A stretch of DNA of 64,000 nt from Forficula auricularia (taxonomy: Eukaryota > Arthropoda > Insecta > Dermaptera > Forficulidae). Each line of letters begins with the position of its first letter. The first letter of the stretch is position 1. The notes beneath the pieces are model-generated. The model had not been told where the DNA came from. It saw only the letters and a program-made list of their open reading frames with translations, and made no database searches. Shown here piece after piece: positions 54,300 through 64,000 of this stretch. The translations under genes were made by a program, and so were the position numbers. The stretch spans positions 24,106,875-24,170,874 of the forward strand of contig JALMQS010000128.1 of assembly GCA_024734495.1 (NCBI GenBank), written 5' to 3'.

Positions 54300-55100
54300 T
54301 ATCTAATATAGTTTCGAGGGCTTTGCCCTCTTCATCAGTCTATTATAATGGATTCACAGGAATTAATTTTGTAATAGACTGATAAAGAGAGCAAAGCCCT
54401 CGAAACTATATTCTCGTTATAAATAAATAAAATTTATAATTCCAGCAGAAGACACACTCTTTTATTGTCTCCTTTAATATATAAAAATTCTGCTACTCTC
54501 GGCAAAAAAAACTTTCAATTTATAATTATTGTTCCCTTAACCAAAAATAATATTTACAGTTGAAAGATTTCTAAAAATCTATTATCGGGCATCTTGTTTG
54601 TTCGCTTCCCCCCAGAGAGGCGCTGGCGTTGTTTTCTCGAAAAAAATATTTTTTACATGCCACACGTGTGATATCTATAAAAACACTATATATAAAAACA
54701 CTTGTGTATAAAACACTGCCACAACACAAGCCATTACAATTTTCATGTTCATAAATAATCTTCAAACATGATTTTTTTATAATGTTAGATGGTTTGTTTG
54801 AATTTCCTTACTCAAGAAGGAAGCTTGTTCAAAATTTGTTTGTATATTATTTTAAAATAAATTCAAAGGATACAATAAAAGTGTGTCTTCCGCTAGAAAA
54901 ATAAATTTAAAGAGATATAGTTTCGAGTACTTTATACACGTGTAAAGAACACTTTAATATATCAACTCTTGTGAATCAATTGTTATAGATTGATGAAGAG
55001 AACAAAGTATATCTCTTTATGAATGAATTTAAAAAATTTATTTTTCCAGCAGAAGACAATATTTTATTGTCCCCTTCTGCTACTTAATTATTCGGCAAAA
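54300..55100. mobile_element. Family A hammerhead elements nested in the Helitron
   Basis: Copy A3 (minus): CTGATGA (54332-54338), extra A, perfect stem II GAGGGC-AAA-GCCCTC, GAAAC (54311-54315), then TATATT, so the cleavage triplet is lost. Copy A4 (plus): CTGATAA (54379-54385), stem II GAGAGC..GCCCTC, GAAAC (54402-54406), TATATTC. They share the middle sequence and face away from each other. A4's tail runs to about 54530. A second, more decayed inverted pair is at 54905-55060. Confidence 0.7.
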
Positions 55101-56100
55101 ATAACCTTTCAACTTAAATCAAAATAAAGTTTTTGTCTTGTAAAAATTTAATAAATAAGGTAAAAATCGTCATTTGGGGACAATTATCCAATTAAAAAAT
55201 TAAAAATAATAAACTTTTAAATTTTATTATTAGATTATAGAAAATTTAGGTTTAATTAGGCTCAAAATAGGTTTTTAATAATTTCAATAGGCTGAAATTT
55301 CCTAGATTTCAAAATAATATAACAATGGGTTTTCAAATGATTTTGTTTTCTTTAAAGAATTCTACGGGCTAATTGAATTTTGGTTTTAATCTTTATAATA
55401 TATTTTTAATGAAATTCCAAATGCTAATTAATTCCTTTCAGTTAGTTTAGTTAGTATAGTTTCAATAATCGTTTATAATTAACTTTGAAATAAATAAATA
55501 ATATTGAAATGAATGAATGAGCTCGAAAACAAAAGCCAAAGGCTTAGTTCTTTTGAAATGGCTGAGGGTCTTAAATACAATAGAAAAAAGATGAGATGAG
55601 ATTCCCAAGGCTATTTTTAAGAAAAATGATTTTTAAATAACATATTTTATTTTAAATTAAATATTTTTCATCTATTTATAATCAAAAGAGTAGCCGGAAC
55701 TTTTTATATTTTTTTCTAGCCTATTAAAGACGGTTTTCAGAATTTTTAAAAAATTTTCTCCCAACCCAAAAGAAGTTAGAAGTTTTTGAAAAAATAGCTT
55801 TTTTAAATAACCATAACTTTTTCAAAAATTTAGTTATCATGACGTTTTTTTTAAATGTACTTTAAAAAAAATAGATAGTTTTTAAATCTTTGTTGCAGTA
55901 TTAAATTCTTCTTCAACTATAATGTTGTTAGAACTATTGAGAATGAATGACACTCAAGAATCTTACAAACAGGCCCCGCCAACACTTGTTTTTTTTGCTA
56001 GTTTAGTTCTTTTATTGTTTGGCAATCTATGTTGGCTAACCTGAATTTTCCAATTTTCCGGGCAACTTTTCTAATTTTTTTTTACGTATTAAGCTGAATT
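55101..56100. other. Helitron interior, unassigned AT-rich
   Basis: No frame of helicase or replication initiator. Near 55970-56050 CAGGCCCCGCC is followed by an AT-rich stretch. Confidence 0.45.
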
Positions 56101-56202
56101 GGACTATTACGAACATTATAAAAAAAAATTAGCCAAATCGGTCAAGGCATTTGAGAGATCTGCGCTTACAAAGAAACAGAAATTCATTTTTATTATTATA
56201 GA

Positions 56203-57555
56203 TTATATTAATACAGTACGTACAGTACTAACAGCAGATAATGAAAAATGTTGCAGTCAATAATCAATAATTGAAAGTTTTTGTGCCGTGCGTAGCAGAA
56301 TTTCTATATATTGAACGAGACAATAAAAGAGTGTGTCTTCTGCTGGAATTATAAATTTGCACTCGCATTATTGTCTGTTGAAGCTAAATTAGTGAATGAA
56401 ATTGATTACGGCGATATAATCGACGTTTTCGCGCGAATCAATGTTAGAAAGAAGAAATTGATCTCATAAGCTAATGAAAAAAATTTATTTACTATTTATT
56501 ACGGAAAATTATATTTGAATTAAAATTAAAATTTATGTAAACCAATAAACATTTATATTTAAAATAATATTTGATTGTTTGAATATTTGATAACTAGCCA
56601 TATAATTCTGACAATCACTTTTACTTAGAAAAAAGGTCGGCACATTGGACAAGGCCTAGGGCCTAAATCCGCCCCTGCATATAGTATCATATAGAAATTT
56701 ACCACTCAAAATTCTGACTATATAAAATTACATAATTTCTCAATGGACTGAAGTAAAGTCGAATTTCTTTATTATATTGAAAAAAACAACTATTTTTATT
56801 CTTTAATTACTTCACATGACATGATAAAATATCGTGCTTACTGATAATGGCCTTAAAATCAACAGAAAACTATAAGGACGGTTTGAGTATTTTCTTTAAT
56901 TTGGCTTCACCCCTGATACGTTCATTATAAATATATAATATGGCAAACCCCTCTGTTTTATCCATCCCCGTACTCGTAAAGTTTTAGAAATATTAACTTA
57001 ACGTTGACGTTAATATATAGTTATGAATGATATTTAAAAATAGATCTGAATGCGTTAAAAAGGCAAGACCATCATGAGGGGTAGAATCCTCCCCTGTCCC
57101 CGGGCAAAGTGAAATTTAAAGGGAGGTTTCTCAACTCTATTCCCTCCGATGTCAACAAGTGTTCGGAGATGTTATTGACTTTGATATCGAGATAGAAAAT
57201 AAGAGTAATGGATTTTGAAGTTGTGACAGATTAAGATCAGAGTCTGTCTGAACACTCTTCTGCGCCCGGAGCTTCGTAATCCTGATTTTGGAATATAGTG
57301 GGAGGACAACTAGAGAGTTATTTTCTCTTTTTTTTAGTTTAACAAATTGTAATATAAAATCAATAAATAAATGTGGATATTTAAAAAAAATTCACGAGAG
57401 ATTCCCAACTACTGAATTCATTGTTTCATGGATGATTTTTAGGGCTCCGATTAAAAAGTAAAACGTGATCCTATTGTCCCTTCAGAATATTGTAGCTCGT
57501 AAACTTAGTAAGATAAAAACTCGAAATTTAGAACTTATAAGTTCTTTTTAATATT
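56203..57555. other. Unassigned region with a family A tail and a hAT end
   Basis: 56263-56360 is a minus-strand family A tail (GAGACAATAAAAGAGTGTGT, CTTCTGCTGGAATTATAAAT). At 56655-56677 GGGCCTAAATCCGCCCCTG is a hAT right end. 57060-57300 has moderate GC but no supported exon. Confidence 0.45.
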
Positions 57556-57559
57556 GGGT

Positions 57560-57655
57560 TTTTTATAATGATGCCCTTTTTTCTAGTCCACTGCTGAACA
57601 TAGGCCTCTTCCAAATGTCTCCAGTTGTCTCGATCTTTTACAGCTTTTATAATGA
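57560..57655 (-). pseudogene. LINE C-terminal fragment
   Basis: The minus-strand frame reads IKAVKDRDNWRHLEEAYVQQ then W, matching the DRDxWRxLVEAYVQQW ending found in arthropod non-LTR elements (the plus strand shows the familiar CCACTGCTGAACATAGGCCT). The fragment breaks at the GC-rich block starting at 57657. Confidence 0.75.
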
Positions 57656-57656
57656 T

Positions 57657-57750
57657 ACGAGCAGTACACGGCGTGCCTACGGCACGCTCGACGCCGCTCG
57701 ACCCTCCGGGCCGAGTGGCCCTGGCGGGCAGCGTCTCGAGATGTGATTAT
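57657..57750. mobile_element. GC-rich Helitron-like hairpin block
   Basis: GTGCCTACGGCACGCTCGAC, then GCCGCTCGACCCTCCGGGCC and TGGCGGGCAGCGTCTCGAGA. Hairpin GCGTGCC-GTA-GGCACGC on the minus strand. It closely matches 34722-34806 in opposite orientation. Helitron 3' end is likely, but I could not place a clear CTRR terminus. Confidence 0.5.
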
Positions 57751-58256
57751 TAGGGTCTTTCGAGATCCATAGGGGCTGCATCTTTTAATGGTGCACCCTT
57801 CTTGCATTCGATTGCATTAAAAAAAAAAAAAAAAAAATTAGCTGTTCGTAATTATTTAATTTATATATTTGTCTACTAATATTTTTCGACTTTTTTAATA
57901 ATACATTTCAATATTTAAATTTATCTAAAAAGTATCTCTATTAAATATATATAATAATTTTAAAATTAATTTATCTACTAAAATTTCAAATGAGCTGCGC
58001 CGTAATAAATTAAGAATTAATCTCATTATCCCATTAAATCATATCTCATTAAAACTTATATTATAAATTAAATATATATAATACGATTTCCAGTCTCTAC
58101 TAGAAGTCATAGAGATAAACGAATTCGCTAATGTCTTTGTTCTATGTCTATCTGATTTAATTGCGAAGAGGTGTTGAATCTTTGAAAATCGTGTATTTCA
58201 CGTAAATGTGGCTTTAGGAGGGATTAATGATTTAATCTCATCAGAACAAACGCCAT
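57751..58256. other. Unassigned sequence with small LINE fragment
   Basis: 58095-58140, minus strand, reads ANSFISMTS-type sequence as in 53860-53890 (plus strand AGTCATAGAGATAAACGAAT). A poly-A lies at 57819-57838. The rest is AT-rich. Confidence 0.45.
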
Positions 58257-58264
58257 GTATAGTA

Positions 58265-59502
58265 CAGTGTTTCTCAGCCTTTTGAAGAGTGAGGAACCTT
58301 AAAGCACTTATATTTATTTCTGAGGAACCGCACTAAAATATGAGATATAACATACCGCCGCCAATGACGGTGTTGCCATATTTTAAAAATTTGCTAGATT
58401 TTGGGGAAATTGGGTACAAAAAAAGTGCATTTTAAATTACAATACCTAAAAATTTTATTTTTCATGAATAATATTATTATTAAATTTTTTTTGGTACTGT
58501 CATTAGGATACTCATACGCCCCTTTCGGATCTGACAGGTTTTTTTACATATTCAATGTATACTCCTAAATAATATTCTCATAAACGTCATTAATTACAAA
58601 ATAATAATAAAACAATTTAAATGTTTTCATTTTGTTACTAATATAACGTAATCGTTGTATTATAAGAAAGTTTAAAGGAACTTTAGAGCAACAAAAATGG
58701 TATCACTGAGACAATAATACTAATATAATGTTCATCGCATTATTAAGTATCAATGGTTTTATTTGACTATAAGGTAATAGTTAGATTCTAAATTTAGTAT
58801 TTTTTTCTTTACATGGCAAATTTTTTGAGGGGTGATACTACTAACTAATATTTTTGTTTTTTCTATTTTTTCTTTTATTGACTTCTAGGCGCGGGCAGTG
58901 CTGGATTTCCGCCTAGGCCCACAAGGCCCGGGCCTAGGGGCCCAGGCGGCCTGGGGCCCTGGTTGAGGAATCTTTTTTTTCAACCTAAAAAGATCACAAT
59001 TGTAAGGAATAAGGGATTTACAACTTAAGGGATCTACAATAGGCATTACAAATATCATAAAAGTATGCAATCACAATCTCTGGCTAAACAAATATCGCTG
59101 TCATTTTTTGTGTTTTATTCTTTTCTCTATATTCAGTATATTTATTGTTTTTGTTCCATATAATTGTTGTTTCCCTTTTTAAATTTTTTTTCTCTTACTT
59201 GATCTGTTTGTATCATATTGTTTATTTTCTTTGTAATTAAATTGGCCTAATATTGTACATTAAAAAGGCTAGATGCCTCTACAAATACAATGTTCTTGAA
59301 TAAATAATAATAAAAAAATATGTTCTGTACTAGTGCATTTAATTTGCTAAATTTCCAAAATAGCTTCGAGATAGTGGGGGGAGGGCAAATCTCAAGTGCC
59401 TAGGGGCCCTGGGTCTTAAATCCGCCCCTGGGGGCGGGGAAAACCCCAAACCTTCCTTTGTGGAATCCTGGGGTTCCGCGGAACCCAGGTTGAGAAACTC
59501 TG
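58265..59502. mobile_element. hAT element, 1.24 kb including a nested insertion
   Basis: Ends CAGTGTTTCTCAGCCTTTTG and GGTTGAGAAACTCTG; subterminal GAGGAACCGCACTAAAA and GGGGTTCCGCGGAACC. Flanking 8-bp repeats GTATAGTA (58257-58264) and GTATAATA (59503-59510) differ at one base. Without the nested element it is about 700 bp and non-coding. Confidence 0.85.
58896..59430. mobile_element. Second hAT-like element nested in the first
   Basis: Ends CAGTGCTGGATTTCCGCCTA and TCTTAAATCCGCCCCTG. Flanking repeats GGCGCGGG (58888-58895) and GGGGCGGG (59431-59438) differ at one base. The interior at 59150-59310 (TTGTACATTAAAAAGGCTAG, AATACAATGTTCTTGAATAA) looks like a LINE 3' end captured or inserted inside. 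Confidence 0.78.
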
Positions 59503-59559
59503 GTATAATATATGTATAAAGAGGTTCTACTGGAGAAGTGGCTAAGGCGTTTGACTTAA

Positions 59560-59690
59560 TCAAATCTTGCCTTAGTCATAACAACACGAGTTTCGGTTAA
59601 TGCTGGATCTCCTATTAGTCTAATAGCTCGCCTTTGAATTGCATCCAAAGGAATGCTTGGAACCTCCTCTCTCCAGATGCGAATAATATT
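59560..59690 (-). pseudogene. LINE reverse-transcriptase fragment
   Basis: The minus-strand frame reads NIIRIWREEVPSIPLDAIQR then RAIRLIGDPALT, matching the LDxIQRRAIRLIGDPxLT block of non-LTR (Jockey/CR1-type) reverse transcriptases. It stops soon after (ARFD then stop). The short tRNA-like GTGGCTAAGGCGTTTGACTT just upstream (59535) may be a coincidence. Confidence 0.75.
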
Positions 59691-60619
59691 CTTCAATATT
59701 ATAAAAGAGATACAAAATATCATATTTGAGAATTATTTTTCTTCGCGTTTGAGATATTTCTGAACACGTTTAGTTATTATTTTTTAAATTGTTTTTATTT
59801 CAAACATTTACGGTTTTCATACTATTTATTTTTTAATTCTATTATTTTTCATTTGTATTTTAACTTATTATATTAAATATTAGATACTACACTTTTTTTG
59901 ACTCAACTGTAGCAAAAGGACCTCCTTAAGTAGAAGAAGAAAAAAAATGAATATTTTCTATTGAATCTAACTCGACTGGTTTTGCCTGCAGAGCATATCA
60001 ATAATAGGATTCTACCAAACAAATTCTAAACTAAATACAGTTAAAAAAAGTTAATTTGATTAATCAAATGTATTATTTCTTTAATGCATATGTATTTTAC
60101 TTTTCGAATTTCGATGTTCCTCGCTGGATTCTACTTTTTACTTTATCCATAGCGTAGCAGGGGTAAAGTATTGTAATCGGCCTTACGACAAGCGCAACTT
60201 CAAAGAGTCATCAGGTAAATACTACGGAAATCCATGGTCTCAACCAAATTCACAAATTGTAGTATACATTGAGGATGAATTTTAAGACCTGCCTGTTTTG
60301 CTAAAAATTAGATGGGTTTTCGCCCAGAGGCCAAAAAGTACAATTTTTTCAATTAGTCCGTGATGGGCATATATGTTATCGTTTTTTTCGTCGAAGATTT
60401 TTTCCACGGACTTCAACCAATTGAAATGAAATTGGAAACATACAATTACTTTAACAAAATGAAGCGCTGATTAGTTTTTAGTATATATTGACTCACAGTC
60501 ATTAGTATTTTATTCTAGTACTTCTTTAGTTTTTTTCAAATTATTTTGAAAATGCCTTAACCAATTTTGATCAAATTTAATATTCTATTTAAGTACCTTG
60601 ACTAAAAAGGGTATAATAT
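59691..60619. other. Unassigned sequence with a repeat R-like start
   Basis: GTAAAGTATTGTAATCGGCC at 60161 resembles the repeat R start, and 60340-60560 has Helitron-interior-like wording (GACTTCAACCAATTGAAATG). No gene supported. Confidence 0.4.
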
Positions 60620-60790
60620 TTATAAATTTTAAGAAGTTAGGTGTTGATTCTAGGTGAAGCATTTTAATATAATAATAAAACTTGAGCAAGATACGAGGTA
60701 GGTTTCACAAAAAAGAAATAAAACAAAATTGAGTTTTGAATTCGATATATTTCAGGGGTGAGTCCATCACCAGGAGTCCAAGAAAAAAAG
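60620..60790. mobile_element. Family D element with degraded hammerhead (copy D4)
   Basis: TTAGGTGTTGATTCTAGGTG, CTTGAGCAAGATACGAGGTA, GGTTTCACAAAAAAGAAATA, then on the minus strand CTGGTGA (60767-60773), extra T, GGACTCACCCC, TGAAATATATC. It shows the linear order of the unit whose inverted halves form the palindromes at 11270 and 44925. Confidence 0.6.
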
Positions 60791-61300
60791 TTTTGAAAGA
60801 TAAAAAATTGTCTCGGACCGCGGATAAAATATTATAATTATATTGATATTTGTTATTCAAACAAGATAGTTAATAATGTAGAAATAAGAACTTTATTATT
60901 TTTTTAGCTCATAGTGAGCTTCTAATTTTACTTTTCGTAAATTTTATACATTGAAAATAACTTCTTGTATATGTAAATACATACCTACATACTTACAAAA
61001 AGTGATATTATGTATTAGTATTTGTTTATATTTTTTCCTGGCTAGATAATTAATATAAAATTCTAATAAAGAGACAATATTCAATTTTTCTTTCAGATCG
61101 GTATCTAATTGTTGTTCTAGAATATTCAATCAGAAAGTTTGCAAGTAGAAAATTTATTGCTAATGAAAATGGAGTCGAAAATAGACCAAAATGATGATTA
61201 TTTTTTTCCAGAAATCTTGAAATCTAGTTCCAGATTCAAAATTTCTTACTTTAGAGAAAAAAATCATCAGGCCAAATTGTTGTGTTTCCCAGTATCTACA
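60791..61300. other. Unassigned AT-rich sequence
   Basis: The 82-codon frame at 61139-61387 shows no recognisable motif and overlaps the repeat at 61305, so I do not call it a gene. Confidence 0.4.
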
Positions 61301-61945
61301 TATAGATCTCAATGTTTTAAGGAATTTTATGACTTTATATATTGGGCCACGGATTGGACAGCCCTGGTTTTAATCGAATGGGATTAAAGAAGGGTATGAG
61401 GAATAATAATTTATTTTTTAAAAGGGTCACGGATATAATAATCCCTGATTTTCCATTATCTATTAACAAGTAAAAACGTGCAAAGATCTAAAAGACAAGT
61501 CCTGACAAATTTTAATCCAGGAGATAAATTATAAATTAATTGTGATTGTTCTAGAAAATCCCAATTCATTGTCTCCTTGTACTAGAATGATATATATAAC
61601 TATAGTACTATAGACTTCGTTAGTGTCGTAGCATATAAATTACTGAAATAATAAATATTTTAGAAAATGAAAATATGAGAAGAAGAATTTTTAAATATTC
61701 TAAACTTCATTATTTTTTTATCTTATATATTTGAACTTATAATTTTGCTTTTAGTGAATTTTATTCTTGGAAAAAGCTTCACGTATTGTACAAATTGTAC
61801 ATTCATATTTCGAAAAGGCGAATAAATATTTCTCTAAATCTCAATGTTTTAAGGAAGTTTAAGATTTTATGTTGGGCCGCATTCATTGCAGTAATGGGCA
61901 GTATGGGGCCCGCGGCCCGCAGGCTGGACAGCAACTGTTTGATTT
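61301..61945. mobile_element. Two hAT-type fragments sharing a right end
   Basis: TCTCAATGTTTTAAGGAATT..TTGGGCCACGGATTGGACAG..CCCTGG at 61307-61370 and TCTCAATGTTTTAAGGAAGT..GGGCCGCATTC..GGCTGGACAGCAACTG at 61832-61939 are related. The CTGGACAGCAACTG end is typical of hAT elements. Boundaries are incomplete. Confidence 0.45.
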
Positions 61946-62857
61946 GAAAATCTGTAAAAATGAATGATAGTAACTTACAATAAGAATTTTTTGCTACAAA
62001 TGATTAGTTTGGATAAAGGAGGAAATGGATGCGATATACGAGTCTCTCTTGCACTTTGCCGGTTTTTTAACTGGGTTTATTAGCTTTTATATTGAATATT
62101 TTTCACAATATTAAAAGTTAAGTACCCTATAACGAGCCTCATTCATCATTCTAAATTGGATCTCTGTCACCTTCAGATATATATTTATTGCATCGTACCC
62201 ATATACTGACAATGCATTATTTAACATATTCTATTCTTCTTTAGTAAGAATTTCCAATCGCATCATTATTATATATATATAGGCAGGTTATCAAGTCAGG
62301 AATCAATAAAAGCCTAGTAAAAGGGTTGGCCCGAGGGAGGATCTAAATCGCAACTTCCCTGGTCCCTTTCTCCTCACTTGTTGATTGTCTTTCCCTTGAT
62401 TTTATCTCCTTTCCTTTTCAAAGAGATAAAAGACTGCTAGAACTTTGCAAGGTAAAATATTCCAGAATCCTTTAGTGGTGTAATGGTTTAAATTATTGGT
62501 TAATGAACTATTAATCAATCAATAAGGGCCGGTCTATAAATTACGTCACACATTAGGGGGGCATCTCAGATTTGTGACAAAATGTGACAGGGGGGTCCGG
62601 GGATCTTAAAAATTGAGATGTCACTAAAGTCAAATTAATTTTTTTTTAATATAGGATATAAAAGCGATAAAGTGACGTCACAATACAATGAAAATGTTAC
62701 AGAATGTGACACAGTGGGAGATATGGTCTAAAAATCTTGAAATTCGTGTAACGTAATTTATGGAGGGCTCCTAAAGTATTTTAATTTTACACAAAACTTA
62801 ACATAACGATTTTTGTAGGGCTCAAATTACCAATATAAATATAGAATATTATATATA
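61946..62857. other. Unassigned sequence
   Basis: 62465-62510 (CTTTAGTGGTGTAATGGTTT) resembles the D-arm of a tRNA, but no matching remainder exists. 62525-62770 has two GTGACA..GTCACA blocks related as an imperfect inverted repeat (AATTACGTCACACATTAGGG near the left, CGTAACGTAATTTATGGAGG-type sequence on the right), possibly a small element. Confidence 0.4.
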
Positions 62858-63925
62858 CTAGCTGCAAGGCCCGCCTTCGGCGGCCCTCTTGCTATCCAGG
62901 GGCACGCCCCCTGGACCCCCCTCCCCCGCGCCATGCCCAACCCCCGCCCCCACACCACCACCCCAACACTCCATTCCGCACCCTAACCAACTAACACCCC
63001 ACCCCCAAAACCCCTCCAGCACCCCCCGCCCTCGCACCAAGCACCCGTTCCAAACCCCCGCCCCCACACCACGACCCGCACCCCACCCACCTCGGACCCC
63101 GCACCCCATCCACCCCGGACCCTACCCCGTGCTCTCCAACCCTGCGCACCACACCCCCGCCTAGCCTCCTGAACCCCACCCCCGCTATGCCCCCTGGACT
63201 CCACCCCGCACCACCCCCTGCACCCCCACCATACTCCGGCTCACTCCTCACCCCACCCCCCATTCCACCCCCGCTCCCAGTTTTTGCATTTCTAGGCTTC
63301 TAGTGACCCACAGATTATGTATACAAAATTTGGTTGAGTTTGGCCCAAGAGAAAGACTTTTCATTTTTTGAGCCTCCCCCCATTTTGGGTGGTTAGTTTT
63401 TTCATTTCTAGCTCTCTAGAGGCCCAGAGACTATGTATACAAAATTTGGTTGAGTTTGCTCCAAGGGCAAGAATTTACATTTTTTCACCCTCCCCCCTTT
63501 TTGGGTGGTTTTTTGGGGAAATTTTTTTAAACAAAAGTTGTCAGAAATCACATCTTCTACAACATTGTTTATTATAAAATTTGCCGTAGGGTTAATAGTT
63601 TAGGAGTTATTTGACAATATTCATCCGTGCGCCCCCCCCCCCAAACCCCTTTCTGGGGTCAAAATATCAAAATGTTATATAGCTAAATATATAGCGTTAG
63701 AAGACATCTAATGTAAATATTAAATTTCATAATAATCCCTTCAGCCGTTTTTACGTGAATCGTGAGCAACTTTTCGCGGAAACCACTGAAACAGACAGAC
63801 AGACAGACAGACAGGAATTTTGTTGAGAGTGTTTTCGTTCATAACTTTGCTTGAAACGTGTTCAACCAAAATTTGGCGTGATTTGGAGCAATGTACAGAC
63901 AAAACCTTAATTTTATATATATAGA
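62858..63925 (-). mobile_element. Non-autonomous Helitron, 1068 bp, with C-rich interior
   Basis: Minus strand. 3' end: hairpin GGGCCGCCGAAGGCGGGCC, TTGCAG, CTAG (62858-62861), next to A. 5' end: TCTATATATATAAAATTAAG then GTTTTGTCTG, starting at 63925 next to T. The interior holds a roughly 400-bp block almost without G on the plus strand (62890-63285), two units of a 120-bp repeat containing ATGTATACAAAATTTGGTTG (63300-63500), a CAGA microsatellite (63791-63814) and ACGTGTTCAACCAAAATTTG. No Rep/helicase. The several open frames in the C-rich block are composition artefacts. Confidence 0.85.
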
Positions 63926-64000
63926 TTAGATGTATTTTCTTTTGAAGACCGAGTGGTAGAATTTCAATGGAAAAATGATACTAGTATAAGGGATAATGAA

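Larger units (their letters stand above)
54103..56202 (-). mobile_element. Non-autonomous Helitron, 2.1 kb, with a nested hammerhead element
   Basis: Minus strand. 3' end: near-palindromic hairpin GCCGGGCAGAAGGCCCGG, TCGTCAG, CTAG (54103-54106) next to A. 5' end: TCTATAATAATAAAAATGAA starting at 56202 next to T, then TTTCTGTTTCTTTGTAAGCG and CCGATTTGGC, all typical of Helitron 5' ends. No Rep/helicase. Family A hammerhead pairs (about 54300-55100) were inserted into it. Confidence 0.78.

Noticed and set aside
59521..59580. tRNA-Ser/Leu-like D-arm GTGGCTAAGGCGTTTGACTT
   Set aside because: No anticodon or T-arm follows; the sequence goes directly into a LINE fragment on the other strand.
62465..62510. 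tRNA-like TTTAGTGGTGTAATGGTTTA
   Set aside because: Resembles an A box only; no B box or cloverleaf.
62858..63263. Four overlapping open frames of 73-91 codons rich in Pro/Thr or Gly/Trp
   Set aside because: They lie in the C-rich interior of a Helitron on both strands and stay open because of base composition.
1..64000. CRISPR array, bacterial operon or ribosomal RNA
   Set aside because: No regularly spaced repeats with unique spacers, no ribosome-binding-site-led genes and no rRNA-like sequence on either strand.

Overview
The window looks like AT-rich nuclear DNA from an animal, most likely an arthropod. It holds one intron-containing protein gene in 64 kb, no bacterial-type gene packing, and a dense mix of non-autonomous transposons: hAT MITEs, Helitrons, mariner, LINE fragments, tRNA-derived SINEs and hammerhead-bearing retroelement pieces. 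I cannot name the species; the arthropod assignment is an inference from the repeat types.

The only host gene I can support is a REI1/ZNF622-type 60S ribosome maturation factor on the minus strand. I rebuilt it from three exons: 46111-45249, 43787-43665 and 41865-41760. All splice sites are GT/AG, both introns are phase 2, and the joined frame gives 363 residues and a stop. Intron 1 holds hammerhead-type repeat pieces; intron 2 holds a decayed mariner transposase.

Everything else is repeats or unassigned AT-rich sequence. Region by region: 1-10.2 kb has a 650-bp element with long inverted ends, hAT elements and three copies of an AT-rich repeat (T). 10.4-10.8 kb is a GC-rich island. 11.3-16.8 kb has palindromic hammerhead elements and a hAT element full of ATCGAT motifs. 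17-18.4 kb has a copy of repeat S and a SINE. 19.6-24.2 kb has nested hAT insertions and a 1.6-kb foldback palindrome. 24.8-29.6 kb has retroelement fragments, a palindrome, a tandem array and a tiny Helitron. 30-39.6 kb has repeats R, U and S and a tandem duplication. 41.7-46.1 kb is the gene. 46.7-63.9 kb has hAT elements, three bounded Helitrons, LINE fragments and a hAT-within-hAT nest.

The most notable signal is a set of at least seven sequence-divergent families of hammerhead-ribozyme-like motifs (core CUGANGA or a close variant, a stem II hairpin, then GAAA and a two-pair or palindromic stem III). They lie in short retroelement remnants, often as inverted pairs. Nearly all share one extra unpaired nucleotide between the CUGANGA core and stem II. 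This fits retroelements of the Penelope-like or retrozyme type, but no reverse transcriptase of that class is visible here.
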